From Pontibacter actiniarum (GTDB lineage: Bacteria; Bacteroidota; Bacteroidia; Cytophagales; Hymenobacteraceae), in the NCBI RefSeq assembly GCF_003585765.1, contig NZ_CP021236.1:140028-204027 (forward strand): a stretch of 64,000 nucleotides of DNA. The letters are read 5' to 3'. The position numbers were made by a program, and so were the translations under genes. Every line of letters starts with the position of its first letter. Within the stretch, counting starts at the first letter, position 1. Below the pieces are notes generated by a model. That model saw only the letters and a list, made by a program, of their open reading frames with translations. It made no database searches and was not told the origin of the DNA. This document shows positions 17,524 to 25,821 of the stretch, one piece after another.

Positions 17524-18837
17524 ATGAAACGATACCTGAACATACTTTTCCTGGCGCTGGCTGTACTAGTGGCGGCCTGCAAGGGGGAAGACCATAAGCA
17601 TGCCGAGGGCGATACGGAATATACCTGCCCAATGCACCCGCAGATCGTGCAGAACAAGCCGGGCACCTGCCCTATTTGTGGCATGGACCTGGTGCCTAAA
17701 GCGGCGCACGGCGATGGCGTTGAGATCACCGAAGACTTGGCTTTCCTGCTGAAACCGACCAACAGCACTGTGATAGCCAGCATTGCCACTACCAAACCGG
17801 AGCAAAAAACGGCAGAGGCAAGCATAAAAATGGATGGCATTATCACCTACGATCCACGCAGGGTGTACTCGGTGCCGGCGCGGGTGGGCGGGCGCATTGA
17901 GAAGCTGTTCGTAAAGTATAACTTCCAGCCGATCCTCAAAGGCCAGAAGTTGATGGAAGTATACAGCCCAGAGCTGATCACGGCACAGAAGGAACTTCTA
18001 TACCTGGTGCAGTCAGCTCCGGAGGACAAGCAGCTGATACAGGCTGCCAGGCAAAAGCTGCAGTACCTGGGTGCTACCAGTGAACAAATCAACCGCCTTA
18101 TAAGCCGCGGCGAAGAAAGCTATACTTTTGCCCTCTACAGTCCTTACGACGGTTACGTGATCGACCTGAACGCAACCGCTCCGGCAGCCACGGCAAGTAT
18201 GGCCGCAGCGCCTGCAGCCAGCGCCGGCGGCGGCATGGACGCGATGGGCGGAGGCAGTGCAGCCACAGCCGTTGCACCAGCCACAGCCGCCGCAGCTCCA
18301 GCCGGACAAGCCACACAATTACGTGAGGGCATGTATGTAACAGTTGGGCAACCGCTGGTGCGCGTAGTAAACGCAGAGCAGCTTTGGGCGGAGTTTAATG
18401 TACCTGCCGGCGAGATGAGCTCACTGGCAAAGGGCTCTCCTGTCTTGATCACTTTCCCGCAGCTTCCCGGCGAAAAACTGGAGGCGAAAGTAGATTTCTT
18501 CCAGCCGTTTTTTGATGAAGGAGAGAATTTTGCGAAGGTGCGAGTTTATCTGCCACGAGACAACAGACAGGTGATGGTAGGCCAGCTGGTAAGCGCCGAA
18601 GCTACCTATAAAACGGAAGCAGCGCTGTGGGTGCCCAAAGCAGCCGTACTGGACATCGGTACAAGAACAGTTGCCTTCCGGAAAGTGAATGGTGTGTTTG
18701 AGCCAGTTGCCGTTACCACAGGTGCTGCTGCAGGTAATGAGATTCAAATCTCTTCCGGACTGAAACAAACAGATGTAATCGCCACTAACGCGCAGTTCCT
18801 GGTAGACAGCGAAAGCTTCATCAAAGTCAATAATTAA
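17524..18837 (+). CDS. cusB: CusB-type periplasmic adaptor lipoprotein with N-terminal CPMHP metal-binding domain
   Basis: A 437-aa membrane-fusion protein. A lipoprotein signal ends in VLVAAC (Cys19). Residues about 35-60 hold the heavy-metal-binding domain YTCPMHPQIVQNKPGTCPIC with GMDLVPK. The adaptor core follows, with barrel-sandwich and alpha-hairpin (RVYSVPARVGGRIEKLF; LYLVQSAPEDKQLIQAARQK). A low-complexity Ala/Gly/Met insert (about residues 219-260) interrupts the lipoyl region. It would link the RND pump to TolC in the periplasm and capture metal. It lies 65 bp after the TolC gene. Confidence 0.92.
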   Translation: MKRYLNILFLALAVLVAACKGEDHKHAEGDTEYTCPMHPQIVQNKPGTCPICGMDLVPKAAHGDGVEITEDLAFLLKPTNSTVIASIATTKPEQKTAEASIKMDGIITYDPRRVYSVPARVGGRIEKLFVKYNFQPILKGQKLMEVYSPELITAQKELLYLVQSAPEDKQLIQAARQKLQYLGATSEQINRLISRGEESYTFALYSPYDGYVIDLNATAPAATASMAAAPAASAGGGMDAMGGGSAATAVAPATAAAAPAGQATQLREGMYVTVGQPLVRVVNAEQLWAEFNVPAGEMSSLAKGSPVLITFPQLPGEKLEAKVDFFQPFFDEGENFAKVRVYLPRDNRQVMVGQLVSAEATYKTEAALWVPKAAVLDIGTRTVAFRKVNGVFEPVAVTTGAAAGNEIQISSGLKQTDVIATNAQFLVDSESFIKVNN

Positions 18838-18839
18838 AA

Positions 18840-18911
18840 TTGTGAATGAGCGAATGTGTGCATTTAAAACATACTCCCACATTCACTCAATCACTCATTC
18901 AAAATTAGACC
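18840..18911. repeat. Second copy of duplicated cusB leader
   Basis: Direct repeat of 17460-17523: TTGTGAATGAGCGAAT and CACATTCACTCAATCACTCA are shared, and the first coding bases (ATGARACGATAYYTGAACATACT) also match between the two cusB genes. Confidence 0.8.
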
Positions 18912-20111
18912 ATGAGACGATATTTGAACATACTATTTCTGCTGACGGCTATACTTGTAGCGGCCTGCTCCGTGGAAGAAAAATCACATGCAGAAGGTGA
19001 AAAGGCAACCTATACCTGCCCTATGCACCCGCAGATCGTGCAGGATAAGCCCGGCACCTGCCCTATCTGCTTTATGGACCTGGTACCGGTGTCGCAGTCG
19101 GGTAAGGAGAACGGTGAACTTATGCTGAGCGAGAGCCAGATCGCGCTGGGCAACATCAAAACCAAACGCGTTAAGTCGGGCTCGGTGGGCAGCAACGCTA
19201 TACTTACCGGTAAGCTCGTGCTCGACGAAACCCAGACCGATGTTATCAGCAGCCGTGCCGCCGGGCGAATAGAAAAACTATACCTGAAAGAAAGCGGGCA
19301 AACTATAAAGAAAGGCCAGCCGCTGTACGAACTGTATTCCGAAGAACTCCTGACGCTGCAGCGCGAGTACCTGCTGGCCCTGGCGCAAAACCGGGAGCTA
19401 GGCCAGGAGAATCCCCGCTTTTCTTCGTTTCTGGAGGCTGCCAAAAAGAAGCTTATACTTTACGGTTTAACAGAAGGCCAGATCCGCAACCTTGCCAGAA
19501 CAAGCGAGGTTAATCCTCGGATCACGTTTGTTGCCCCTGCCGGTGGTGTGATAACCGAAGTCGCCGCAGCCGAAGGTCAGTATGTGGCAGAAGGCGGCGT
19601 GCTGTACCGCTTAGGAAAACTGGGTAAGATCTGGGTAGAAGCTGAACTGTATCCGCAGGAAGTCGGCAGTATAGAGGAAGGCGATCCAATCAAGATTTCG
19701 GTAGAAGGTTTTGGCCAGGAGCCGGTAACGGCAAAGGTTACCTTCATCAGCCCGGAATTCAGAGCCGGTAGCCAGGTCGCTATACTTCGTGCCGAACTGC
19801 CAAACCCGAACGATCAGTACCTGCCCGGCATGCAGGCCAACATTATACTTCCTTCAGATACAGGTTCATCGCTTACCCTGCCAACTGACGCCGTAATCCG
19901 CGACGAGAAAGGCTCGCATGTTTGGGTACAATCAGGAAAAGATACCTTTAAAGCCCAGATGGTTACGCTTGGCGAAGAAAGCGCTGACAATGTAGCTATA
20001 CTTTCGGGCCTGAAGGAAAACGACAAGGTGGTGGTATCTGGTGCCTATTTACTTTATAGTGAGTTTGTGTTGAAGAAGGGGGCTGACCCGATGGCCGGCC
20101 ATCAGCACTAA
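18912..20111 (+). CDS. cusB: Second CusB-type periplasmic adaptor lipoprotein
   Basis: A 399-aa paralog of the preceding gene. Lipoprotein signal MRRYLNILFLLTAILVAAC (Cys19) is near-identical to the first copy. The metal-binding domain reads YTCPMHPQIVQDKPGTCPIC followed by FMDLVP, with Phe replacing the Gly of the usual CPICGMDL. The core (ISSRAAGRIEKLYLKESGQT; GGVLYRLGKLGKIWVEAELY) is that of an RND adaptor, without the Ala/Gly insert of copy 1. The two adaptors could form mixed assemblies or serve different metals. Followed closely by a small membrane protein. Confidence 0.9.
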   Translation: MRRYLNILFLLTAILVAACSVEEKSHAEGEKATYTCPMHPQIVQDKPGTCPICFMDLVPVSQSGKENGELMLSESQIALGNIKTKRVKSGSVGSNAILTGKLVLDETQTDVISSRAAGRIEKLYLKESGQTIKKGQPLYELYSEELLTLQREYLLALAQNRELGQENPRFSSFLEAAKKKLILYGLTEGQIRNLARTSEVNPRITFVAPAGGVITEVAAAEGQYVAEGGVLYRLGKLGKIWVEAELYPQEVGSIEEGDPIKISVEGFGQEPVTAKVTFISPEFRAGSQVAILRAELPNPNDQYLPGMQANIILPSDTGSSLTLPTDAVIRDEKGSHVWVQSGKDTFKAQMVTLGEESADNVAILSGLKENDKVVVSGAYLLYSEFVLKKGADPMAGHQH

Positions 20112-20118
20112 GTATACG

Positions 20119-20247
20119 ATGAAAGAATGCTGTAGAACAGGCGACGAACAGCCGCCCAAAAGAAGAAACACCTGGTTAAAGTGGCTCCTGTACCTGGTTA
20201 TCCTGCTCGCACTGGGCTTTATTATACTTGAACAGATTTCAATTTAG
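20119..20247 (+). CDS. Small CC-motif single-TM protein (42 aa)
   Basis: A 42-codon gene 7 bp after the second cusB. The N-terminus MKECCRTGDEQPPKRRNTW has a Cys-Cys pair and a basic stretch, followed by one hydrophobic helix (LLYLVILLALGFIILEQ). The charge pattern predicts the Cys-Cys end in the cytoplasm. It fits between two operon genes with no room for regulatory sequence, which supports it as real. Function unknown; a role as a small subunit or regulator of the efflux pump is a guess. Confidence 0.6.
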   Translation: MKECCRTGDEQPPKRRNTWLKWLLYLVILLALGFIILEQISI

Positions 20248-20259
20248 CTTACCTGAATA

Positions 20260-20727
20260 ATGAAAAAGAACCTGATTTATATTGCTGTGTTAGGCACCTT
20301 TACCTTGGCCTCCTGCTCCTCGGAGAAGGCACCTCAGATAGAGGCTAACACAACCACTGAAACTACTGCAGAAGCACCGGCTGCCGATCATGCCACCCAT
20401 ATGGCTGCTATCGCTACACTAGCAGCTCCGGCAGACCTGATGACTGAAGAGGGGCTTCCGAAGGACCTGGTGTGTATGGTGAACAATGCCTACATGGGCG
20501 GTAAAAAGCAGTTCCCGGTAGAGTTTGAAGACAAAATGTACTATGGATGCTGCGAAATGTGCGTTAAAACCATCCAAAACGACCGCCAGGTACGTTACGC
20601 CGCTGATCCGGTAACAGGTGAGGAAGTAGACAAATCGAAAGCCTTTATTGCCCTGAAGCCGGGTAGCGCCAACGGCGATGTATTATACTTTTCTTCTAAA
20701 GAAAACTACAAGAAGTATAAGCAATAA
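20260..20727 (+). CDS. TRASH/YHS-like metal-binding lipoprotein
   Basis: A 155-aa lipoprotein (signal ending TLASC, Cys19). A low-complexity Thr/Ala/Glu linker leads to a compact Cys-rich domain with Cys72 (LVCMVNNAYMGGKKQFPVEF) and Cys97, Cys98 and Cys101 (YYGCCEMCVKTI), followed by AADPVTGEEVDKSKAFIAL. This is the pattern of TRASH/YHS-type metal-binding domains. It would bind copper or another soft metal at the periplasmic face. It follows the cus genes at a 12-bp gap from the small membrane protein, so it belongs to the same operon. Confidence 0.78.
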   Translation: MKKNLIYIAVLGTFTLASCSSEKAPQIEANTTTETTAEAPAADHATHMAAIATLAAPADLMTEEGLPKDLVCMVNNAYMGGKKQFPVEFEDKMYYGCCEMCVKTIQNDRQVRYAADPVTGEEVDKSKAFIALKPGSANGDVLYFSSKENYKKYKQ

Positions 20728-20828
20728 CAAAGGGTAATATAGCGCAGAGCAAGTGTAAAGCCTTACCCTTTTATGCTTTCCTGCTATAAAACCAGTTGAA
20801 ATAAAATTAAATTTAAAACCTGTAACTA

Positions 20829-21470
20829 TTGAAACCAATGATGAACAGAACCCTTTTAGCTGCTACCCTTGCAGCGTTTGTACTTTCTTCCTGCGGAGAG
20901 AACAAGCAGGAAACGACTACTGCCGGAACTGAAAGCATAGAGCACCACGAAGGTATGGCTCACGGCGATGCCATGCCGGCTGAGGGCAAAGTGGTGATAG
21001 AAGCTCCGGATTTCACCTCGGTTGCCGGTCCGGTAAAGGAGCAGATCAAATCAGTAATAGACAGCTACCTGAAACTGAAAGACAATTTGGTGGCTTCTGA
21101 CGCACAGAAAGCCCAGGAAGACGCCAAAGCTGTACTGGCAGCTGCCGATAAAGTAGATGTATCTGCACTGCAGGGCGAGCAGAAGGCGTTTGCGGAAGAA
21201 AAACTGGACGAGGTAAAGCAAAGTGCTTCTAAAATGGCAGCAGCTACAGACCTGGCTGCACAGCGCGGACAACTGGAGTTGCTCTCCGAGGCAACTTTTG
21301 CGTTGACGAAAGCCTTCGGTGCTTCTGATCAGACGTTGTACTACCAGCACTGCCCAATGGCCATGGACAACCAGGGTGCTTACTGGCTGAGCTCCAACCA
21401 GGAGATCCGCAACCCTTACTTCGGTGAACAGATGCTCAAATGCGGTAGTACAGAGGAAACCATTAATTAA
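20829..21470 (+). CDS. DUF3347-type lipoprotein
   Basis: A 213-aa lipoprotein (AFVLSSC, Cys22) with a short His/Met segment (EHHEGMAHGDAMPAE) and a helical DUF3347-type domain (VIDSYLKLKDNLVASDAQKA ... LSEATFALTKAFG), ending with YYQHCPMAMDNQGAYWLSSN and KCGSTEETIN. DUF3347 domains commonly occur fused to or next to CusB; here the domain is a separate protein in the cus operon. Cys, His and Met residues near the C-terminus suggest metal binding. An in-frame ATG at residue 5 is an alternative start. Confidence 0.8.
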   Translation: MKPMMNRTLLAATLAAFVLSSCGENKQETTTAGTESIEHHEGMAHGDAMPAEGKVVIEAPDFTSVAGPVKEQIKSVIDSYLKLKDNLVASDAQKAQEDAKAVLAAADKVDVSALQGEQKAFAEEKLDEVKQSASKMAAATDLAAQRGQLELLSEATFALTKAFGASDQTLYYQHCPMAMDNQGAYWLSSNQEIRNPYFGEQMLKCGSTEETIN

Positions 21471-21700
21471 GCTTTATGTGGAAGCAGTGTTACATACTGC
21501 TTCCACAATTACACCACACTGATCAAACAGCCCAATAGGCATAATCTCTAGCTTTAAGAAGCATGAGAAAATGCTTGTAAGGCGTTGAAAATAGGGGCGA
21601 TAGGTGTCTGCTGTTACATTAAATATATAATACTATCAAATTTTACTATATTTACCTATTGCGTACTGGCTAAGCCTCTACTCGAAAGAGTACTAACTTC
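21471..21700. other. Intergenic region, no gene seen
   Basis: 230 bp between the DUF3347 gene and the His-rich protein. The right half is AT-rich (ATATATAATACTATCAAATT) and probably holds a promoter, but no clear consensus box or strong terminator hairpin was identified. Confidence 0.4.
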
Positions 21701-22183
21701 ATGAAAAGAACCAAGCGTAACAAGACAGTTAACTTCGCTGGGCTGCTTTTACTGGCAGTCTTCGTAAACCTGTACCTTGTTCAACTGGTTTGTAACCTGC
21801 CGCACCTGGTGCAGCGCCTGCAGTCTATCACTCAGAGCCACCACCATTCAGGACACGGTAATCATCACAGAACAGAGAGTAAGACCTCTGCTGCCGGGCA
21901 TGACCATCATGAGCACTCGCACCATGGTGATCAACAGCCTGCTTCTGCGCCAGAGGATGCCAGTTGCTGTTCAGAGTTAGCTTATGCTCCTTTATTGGAG
22001 AGTTCCTCTTCCGTGAAGCTGCCTTCACTTGTAAAAGTACAGTTTACCATCATGGGTAGCCTGTATCAGGCTGTACTACGGTCTTTTTACCGAAACCTGA
22101 TTAGGGCGGTGTCGCATGCACCGCCAGATGCCCCTCCGAAAATACCGGATATTAGAATCTTCCTGCACTCTCTCATAATTTGA
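21701..22183 (+). CDS. His-rich exported protein, diverged HYC_CC_PP relative
   Basis: A 160-aa protein with an N-terminal membrane/signal helix (FAGLLLLAVFVNLYLVQLV) and a His-rich stretch at about residues 45-80 (SHHHSGHGNHHRT; HDHHEHSHHGD). A Cys-Cys pair follows (ASCCSE), and the protein ends APPDAPPKIPDIRIFLHSLI. The CC pair and PP...DIxIxxxSxxI ending resemble the Cys-rich protein at 12421-12849, so the two are probably distant relatives. The His-rich stretch would bind Cu, Zn or Ni outside the cytoplasm. The role is inferred from composition and context only. Confidence 0.65.
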   Translation: MKRTKRNKTVNFAGLLLLAVFVNLYLVQLVCNLPHLVQRLQSITQSHHHSGHGNHHRTESKTSAAGHDHHEHSHHGDQQPASAPEDASCCSELAYAPLLESSSSVKLPSLVKVQFTIMGSLYQAVLRSFYRNLIRAVSHAPPDAPPKIPDIRIFLHSLII

Positions 22184-22380
22184 TGCTCAAACTGCTCTTG
22201 AACGCATCAAAACAGGAAGAACTACGCTTTTCCTGTTTTGATGCGACGGGCTTCTATGCCTACTGCTAAAGTCGCCTTTTGTGGCCTCTTTAAGTATGTA
22301 ACGGATTTGTTGTGTTTGTCCATCATGTAGGGTGATACTTAGCCGGTAAAGCAGCTTGTTGCCTACATTATTTTTTTAAA

Positions 22381-22968
22381 ATGAGTGAAGAGAATCAGCA
22401 CCAGCGGGTGCTTCGCATCAAAAACATGGTGTGTCCGCGCTGCATTATGGTTGTGCGGGAGGAACTGGAAAAGTTGCGCCTGCATGTACTGGAGGTAGAG
22501 TTAGGTACGGCTGTTATAGCTGAAAGTAATGAAATAGACGAAACAGCTATAAATGCAGCCATAACAAGCAAAGGTTTTGAGCTGCTACACGATAAGCTAG
22601 AAGAGCTTGTAGAAAGTACCAAAGTAGCTGTCATAAACTTAATCTACAGCGACGAAATCTCATCCCTTACCACTAATTTGTCTACATATCTGGCAGAGAA
22701 GTTGGGTAAAGACTATTCTACAATCAGTACCGCTTTCAAAGCATGTGAAGGAGTGGCCTTAAACAGGTACATTGTGTTACAGAAAGTAGAACGCGTCAAG
22801 GAATTGCTTACTTACGATGAACTCCCTCTCAGTGCGATTGCAACCAAACTAGGATACAAGAGCCTGCAACACTTGTCAAGGCAGTTCAAGGAAGTCACAG
22901 GCACAACCCTTAACAAATACAAAAACCAAGGTGGTGCTGACCGCCACCCCATTGACAATCTATATTAA
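22381..22968 (+). CDS. HMA-like domain fused to AraC-type HTH: candidate copper-responsive regulator
   Basis: A 195-aa protein. Residues about 8-80 form a heavy-metal-associated-like domain (VLRIKNMVCPRCIMVVREEL) with Cys18 and Cys21 in a CPRC loop. Residues about 100-185 form an AraC-family DNA-binding domain (YDELPLSAIATKLGYKSLQH then LSRQFKEVTGTTLNKYK). The fusion suggests direct sensing of Cu(I) or another soft metal by a transcription factor. It precedes the DUF2231 gene at 198 bp. A partial second copy of the C-terminal end lies at 37627-37796, also before a DUF2231 gene. Direct metal sensing is inference. Confidence 0.8.
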   Translation: MSEENQHQRVLRIKNMVCPRCIMVVREELEKLRLHVLEVELGTAVIAESNEIDETAINAAITSKGFELLHDKLEELVESTKVAVINLIYSDEISSLTTNLSTYLAEKLGKDYSTISTAFKACEGVALNRYIVLQKVERVKELLTYDELPLSAIATKLGYKSLQHLSRQFKEVTGTTLNKYKNQGGADRHPIDNLY

Positions 22969-23166
22969 ACCGGTAGTACTCCACTGATGCATAATTCTGC
23001 ACCAGAATTCTATAAAACTACTTTAGTTGCGCATTAGATAATCTACATGTGTTTAAAAGTTTGTTGCACACAATGTAGGCAGCAGGTTTTAAGAATAGGT
23101 ATAGTTGTTAGGTGTCGTGGAAATGTACCAGTTCATTACTGTATAACCCTTAACTAATACTTTATA

Positions 23167-23874
23167 ATGAAAAACACCTATTTATTAGTTCTATTGATGT
23201 TGCTTTTCTGTGTAATCACTGTCAGAATCTCCTATGCACATGGAGGCGAAAAACACGAAAAGAAAAAAAGCGAAGCCACTGTTGTAAAGGCAGAAACTGC
23301 TGATACAGCTCAGTCACCTCAATCAGCACAAGATACTGCAGAGGCTCCACTACATGCACCAGCTGCAACCGAGCACACTGAGGCGCATGAGCATACTCCC
23401 AGCGAAGTTCATGCCTCACTCAGTGACTTTCCGAACACGCACCCGCTGATTGTGCATTTCCCTATTATGCTGCTTATTGTGGCCGCAGCAGTACTGCTTG
23501 TCAACATCCGTTTCCTGAGTAAAGAGCTAAATTGGGTTGCCACCATTGCTACCTTGATAGGGTTTGGCACTGCTTATCTGGCTGCTAACTATAACCATCC
23601 CCATACAAGTGGGCTGACAGCACATGCCCAACTGGTGCTGGATCAGCACGATCTGTACGCTGAGTGGACCGTGTACTTAGGTGCTGTCGGCGTAGTGGTG
23701 CAGCTTCTGAGCCACTTCCTTTTTAAGGGTAAGCGATGGAGTGTGGCTGTGGCTGCACTAGTTTTAACTGGATCGGCGTATGCCGTATCCATGGCAGGGC
23801 ACTATGGAGCGCAGCTCGTGCACATTGAGGGCGTAGGCCCACAAGGCAGGTACCTGGAAGAGCATCATCATTAG
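23167..23874 (+). CDS. DUF2231-type membrane protein with His-rich ends (copy 1)
   Basis: A 235-aa protein with a signal peptide (LLVLLMLLFCVITVRISYAH) and an exported His/Glu/Lys-rich linker (HGGEKHEKKK; EHTEAHEHTPSEVHA). Four membrane helices begin with the DUF2231 signature HPLIVHFPIMLLIVAAAV. The third and fourth helices have HYGAQLVHIEGVGPQGR, and the protein ends EEHHH. Conserved His in and near the helices suggest metal or heme binding at the membrane. Paralogs lie at 38016-38687 and 50232-50894, all in the copper island. The function is unknown. Confidence 0.78.
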   Translation: MKNTYLLVLLMLLFCVITVRISYAHGGEKHEKKKSEATVVKAETADTAQSPQSAQDTAEAPLHAPAATEHTEAHEHTPSEVHASLSDFPNTHPLIVHFPIMLLIVAAAVLLVNIRFLSKELNWVATIATLIGFGTAYLAANYNHPHTSGLTAHAQLVLDQHDLYAEWTVYLGAVGVVVQLLSHFLFKGKRWSVAVAALVLTGSAYAVSMAGHYGAQLVHIEGVGPQGRYLEEHHH

Positions 23875-23913
23875 TGTGCTGGCTTGAAAAGTGCGTAGCT
23901 TAATCTGCAACAT

Positions 23914-23969
23914 AAGCAAGAGGCTTCTTAAGTAATGCTTTAAAAGCTTTAAGACGCCTCTTGCTTTTT
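23914..23969 (+). terminator. Strong hairpin terminator after DUF2231 copy 1
   Basis: A perfect 11-bp stem, AAGCAAGAGGC (23914-23924) with GCCTCTTGCTT (23956-23966), followed by TTTTT. The 31-nt loop itself holds a smaller stem (GCTTTAAAAGC). It lies about 40 bp after the DUF2231 stop codon. Confidence 0.8.
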
Positions 23970-24194
23970 GACACGTATTGACAGTAGCAGGTAGGACTTA
24001 AGGTGAATGTTTGCAGTACCATGTACTCTGCTTCTATAAAGACGCATAAACGATTTGCTCTTTTACCAAGGTGTGCTAAGGAAATTAAGGGTCCTACTCA
24101 AAACAGTCACCTAAGTTATTTACTTAATAAATTAGCGCAAGAAGCATACTTGATCCTTATACTATTAGGCACAGTTTCATTAGCATGCACAGAT

Positions 24195-24335
24195 TGTAAT
24201 AACAGGGGATTTTCAGGTGCATACCGATAAGGAGAATGAAGCAGGTTTCCGCTTTAGGTTCAACCGTTTCTTTTCGTTAAGTACCAGCTATGACAGCAGT
24301 TACAAAGAGGTGCTGGTTTAACTTGTCATTATTAG
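24195..24335 (+). pseudogene. 3' remnant of a third multicopper-oxidase/outer-membrane-barrel gene
   Basis: The plus strand encodes DFQVHTDKENEAGFRFRFNR then FFSLSTSYDSSYK. After a frameshift near 24309 it encodes GAGLTCHY and a stop. This matches the final beta-strand of the two oxidase-barrel fusions in this window (VSLSTHYDSDMKYGAGLTFIY and FSLMGSYDNRFGAGGGLTVR). It is therefore the last 45 or so codons of a third copy, with its 5' part deleted and one base lost near the end. No other coding sequence was found in 23970-24451; a 75-codon frame at 24003-24230 shows no recognisable features. Confidence 0.7.
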
Positions 24336-24451
24336 TAAAAAATTGTAAATGTTTAATAAGAACATTATAAATTTTATATACTGCTATTATTAATTTAGTA
24401 TCTAGCTTTTTATAATTTCAGTTAACTCAATAAGTCTTTGTAGTTGTTTCC

Positions 24452-25726
24452 ATGTATCAAGAAAAAATCGCCTCAGAAGAGACCCTCTTACAGCTTGTCA
24501 ACCGCTATAAAACAGACGCAGAATCTGTCTATAACACGTGGTTTATCAACAACGATGACAGATTAAAAGCTTTCAGGACCATACGCCGGGGCGTCCACCA
24601 GGTAATTGCCGACATCAAGGCTGGCACCTTCGGGAACGATTTCAAAGGCTCTTCGCTTGAGTTTGTCTTGAGCTGCATTGCCGAGCAAAAACAGGTCTTT
24701 GTAGGGATTGCCCATCCTTTTTATTGGAAACCAAAGCTGAGAATACCTGATATTTATGAAAATGAGGCTAACAAAAGGGCTTTTGGCCAATTCTTGCAAG
24801 CTTGTCTAACTGCAACAAAAGAAGAACAGCTTTTACGCGAAATAATCTTACTTGACCAGAAGAAGATTAAAGGGCTCGGGCCTGCTGTAGCAAGCATCCT
24901 TTATTTCCTGCATCCTACTCTCATACCTCCTTTTAACACTGCCATTGTCAATGGTTTCAATAAACTGTTTGGAGAGAATATCAAGCTTGGTTCCTGGAAA
25001 GAGTATCTCCGCATGCGAGAGCTTATCCTGCAAGTCAATAATAAGTTCCGACCTCACCTGTCTACTGATCTGGGAGCTATCGGGGGATTGTTATTTGATA
25101 TTGGGGATATGAAAATACTTGCCACTGGGCAGCAGGCTATAGCAACAGAAGATATACTAAAGATAGAGCGGCAGCTCGCCAAAAGGCATAAGGAAGTGAT
25201 GGATGAACAGCTGGAGGACAATCTTCACACCGAGATGCAGTATCATCTACTGAAAGTTGGGAGAGCCCTTGGCTATGATGTGTCATGCGCAAGCAATGAC
25301 AAGAGCAAAAAGTTTCAGGATGATGCCTTTTCGTTCCTTTGCATGGGTACTATACCTGATTTGGGTATAGATAAAGAGACACAGACTACAATCGGGCTGA
25401 TTGACGTGCTTTGGTTTGAAAAGCACACAAATAAAGTTGCGGCTGCCTTTGAGGTGGAAAAAAGCACGTCGATTTACTCGGGTATACTGAGGCTAACAGA
25501 TTTGCACTATAGCCTCGGACACCACGTTACATCCCTTTACCTGATTGTGCCTGATAATCGGGAGAAAGAAGTTCGTTTACAACTCAGCAGGCCTTCCATT
25601 AGGAGCAGCTCTGCCTCATTCCACTACATCCTCTTCTCTGAGTTAAGGACACATTGCGATGCTATTTGTAAGTTTGGAGTAGACAAAGGGAGCCTGGTAA
25701 AGATTGCCTCCTCACTTGATTTTTAA
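24452..25726 (+). CDS. Putative PD-(D/E)XK nuclease with HhH-like N-terminal domain
   Basis: A 424-aa protein without a modification partner. About residues 130-175 resemble a helix-hairpin-helix/glycosylase-like segment (KKIKGLGPAVASILYFLHPT; PPFNTAIVNGFNKLFG). About residues 260-390 form a nuclease-like domain: LLKVGRALGYDVSCASND, then LIDVLWF (Asp near 317) and AAAFEVEKSTSIYSGILRL (Glu/Lys of ExEK near 334-337). I recognise this C-terminal block from proteins annotated as restriction-type endonucleases. It sits alone within the copper island between terminators, so it is probably cargo of the island or an orphan defence gene. Confidence 0.65.
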   Translation: MYQEKIASEETLLQLVNRYKTDAESVYNTWFINNDDRLKAFRTIRRGVHQVIADIKAGTFGNDFKGSSLEFVLSCIAEQKQVFVGIAHPFYWKPKLRIPDIYENEANKRAFGQFLQACLTATKEEQLLREIILLDQKKIKGLGPAVASILYFLHPTLIPPFNTAIVNGFNKLFGENIKLGSWKEYLRMRELILQVNNKFRPHLSTDLGAIGGLLFDIGDMKILATGQQAIATEDILKIERQLAKRHKEVMDEQLEDNLHTEMQYHLLKVGRALGYDVSCASNDKSKKFQDDAFSFLCMGTIPDLGIDKETQTTIGLIDVLWFEKHTNKVAAAFEVEKSTSIYSGILRLTDLHYSLGHHVTSLYLIVPDNREKEVRLQLSRPSIRSSSASFHYILFSELRTHCDAICKFGVDKGSLVKIASSLDF

Positions 25727-25821
25727 CTTGGTGAACTGACACTGCACTGCAGTTACTACAAACACATTAGTGGCAGCATGTATGACAACAACTTTTTATT
25801 CTTCTAAACCTTAATATTTTA

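Noticed and set aside
24003..24230. 75-codon frame upstream of the oxidase remnant
   Set aside because: No recognisable domain, unusual composition, and partly overlaps the clearly homologous remnant in another frame.
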